From Bradyrhizobium sp. Ash2021 (GTDB lineage: Bacteria > Pseudomonadota > Alphaproteobacteria > Rhizobiales > Xanthobacteraceae): a stretch of DNA of 64,000 bases. Below, piece after piece: positions 63,895 through 64,000 of this stretch. Each line of letters opens with the position of its first letter. Position 1 is the first letter of the stretch. Made by a program: the position numbers and the translations under genes. The notes below the pieces were generated by a model. It was not told the DNA's origin, searched no databases, and saw nothing but the letters and a program-made list of their open reading frames with translations. Location of the stretch: NCBI RefSeq assembly GCF_031202265.1, contig NZ_CP100604.1, positions 8,538,501 through 8,602,500 of the forward strand, given 5' to 3'.

Positions 63895-64000
63895 GGCGTC
63901 CTCCCAAGACAAAAATATAGCCCGCCAAGCGCCGGATACAAGGCCATAAGTCATTGTTTTTACTTGAGTATTTTGCTAAATTGACACAGTTGCCTCAATT

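Overview
The window is chromosomal DNA of a high-GC alphaproteobacterium, most probably Bradyrhizobium or a close relative (Rhodopseudomonas, Afipia). The reasons are the codon usage, the gene order of two catabolic loci that I recognise from Rhodopseudomonas palustris (pim and cou), a DUF3551-type small secreted protein, and several families of palindromic intergenic repeats. I call these repeats A (CATTGCGAG type), B (GTCATTCCGGGG type), C (CGTCGTCCCGGCGAAAGC type) and D (CTCTCCCCGCAAG type). No rRNA, tRNA, CRISPR or intact insertion sequence was seen.

Layout. 1-4 kb: a penicillin/AHL-acylase-type hydrolase cut by the left edge, then glycerol kinase. 4-11.6 kb (minus strand): a pim-like beta-oxidation operon in the order pimF, pimA, pimC, pimD and an SDR, with a palindromic repeat in every spacer. 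11.8-21.7 kb (plus): an IclR regulator facing pimF across a perfect 17-bp palindrome, then a LivGFHM-type ABC transporter followed by four tandem paralogous binding proteins of exactly 409 aa. The first three are each followed by a strong terminator hairpin. A glycerate 2-kinase and a PAS-PAS-GGDEF-EAL protein follow.

25.4-35.1 kb is a hydroxycinnamate (p-coumarate/ferulate) locus. It holds a CouR-like MarR regulator, an ABC transporter with a LivM-LivG fusion, a binding protein, a 4-hydroxybenzoyl-CoA-type thioesterase, an SDR, a feruloyl/coumaroyl-CoA synthetase and a crotonase. 45.4-50.3 kb carries the apparent other half: a DUF3237 protein, a DctPQM-type TRAP transporter and p-hydroxybenzoate hydroxylase (pobA). 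Three AT-rich dyads of the same form lie at 26057, 35060 and 49042, in front of the MarR/ABC, crotonase/ligase and TRAP/pobA units. They suggest one regulon that takes up hydroxycinnamates, converts them to 4-hydroxybenzoate and hydroxylates that to protocatechuate.

Between the two halves (35.1-45.4 kb) lies an accessory island of small secreted proteins, degenerate repeats and broken genes (IS transposase, histidine kinase, bestrophin-like protein, a small secreted protein), with a cupin protein, a PhaC-like hydrolase and a membrane protein.

50.4-64 kb is mixed. It contains a hotdog thioesterase, a LysR regulator divergent from a PNPOx-like flavoprotein, a GST and a WYL regulator sharing two copies of a 22-bp palindrome, and a YkgJ-type cysteine-cluster protein. 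A compact glycosyltransferase-2 / HlyD-like / zinc-ribbon module follows that resembles a c-di-GMP-linked exopolysaccharide synthase. The window ends with a bestrophin-like protein, a GNAT, DUF3307, a membrane-anchored TAXI protein and two small overlapping genes.
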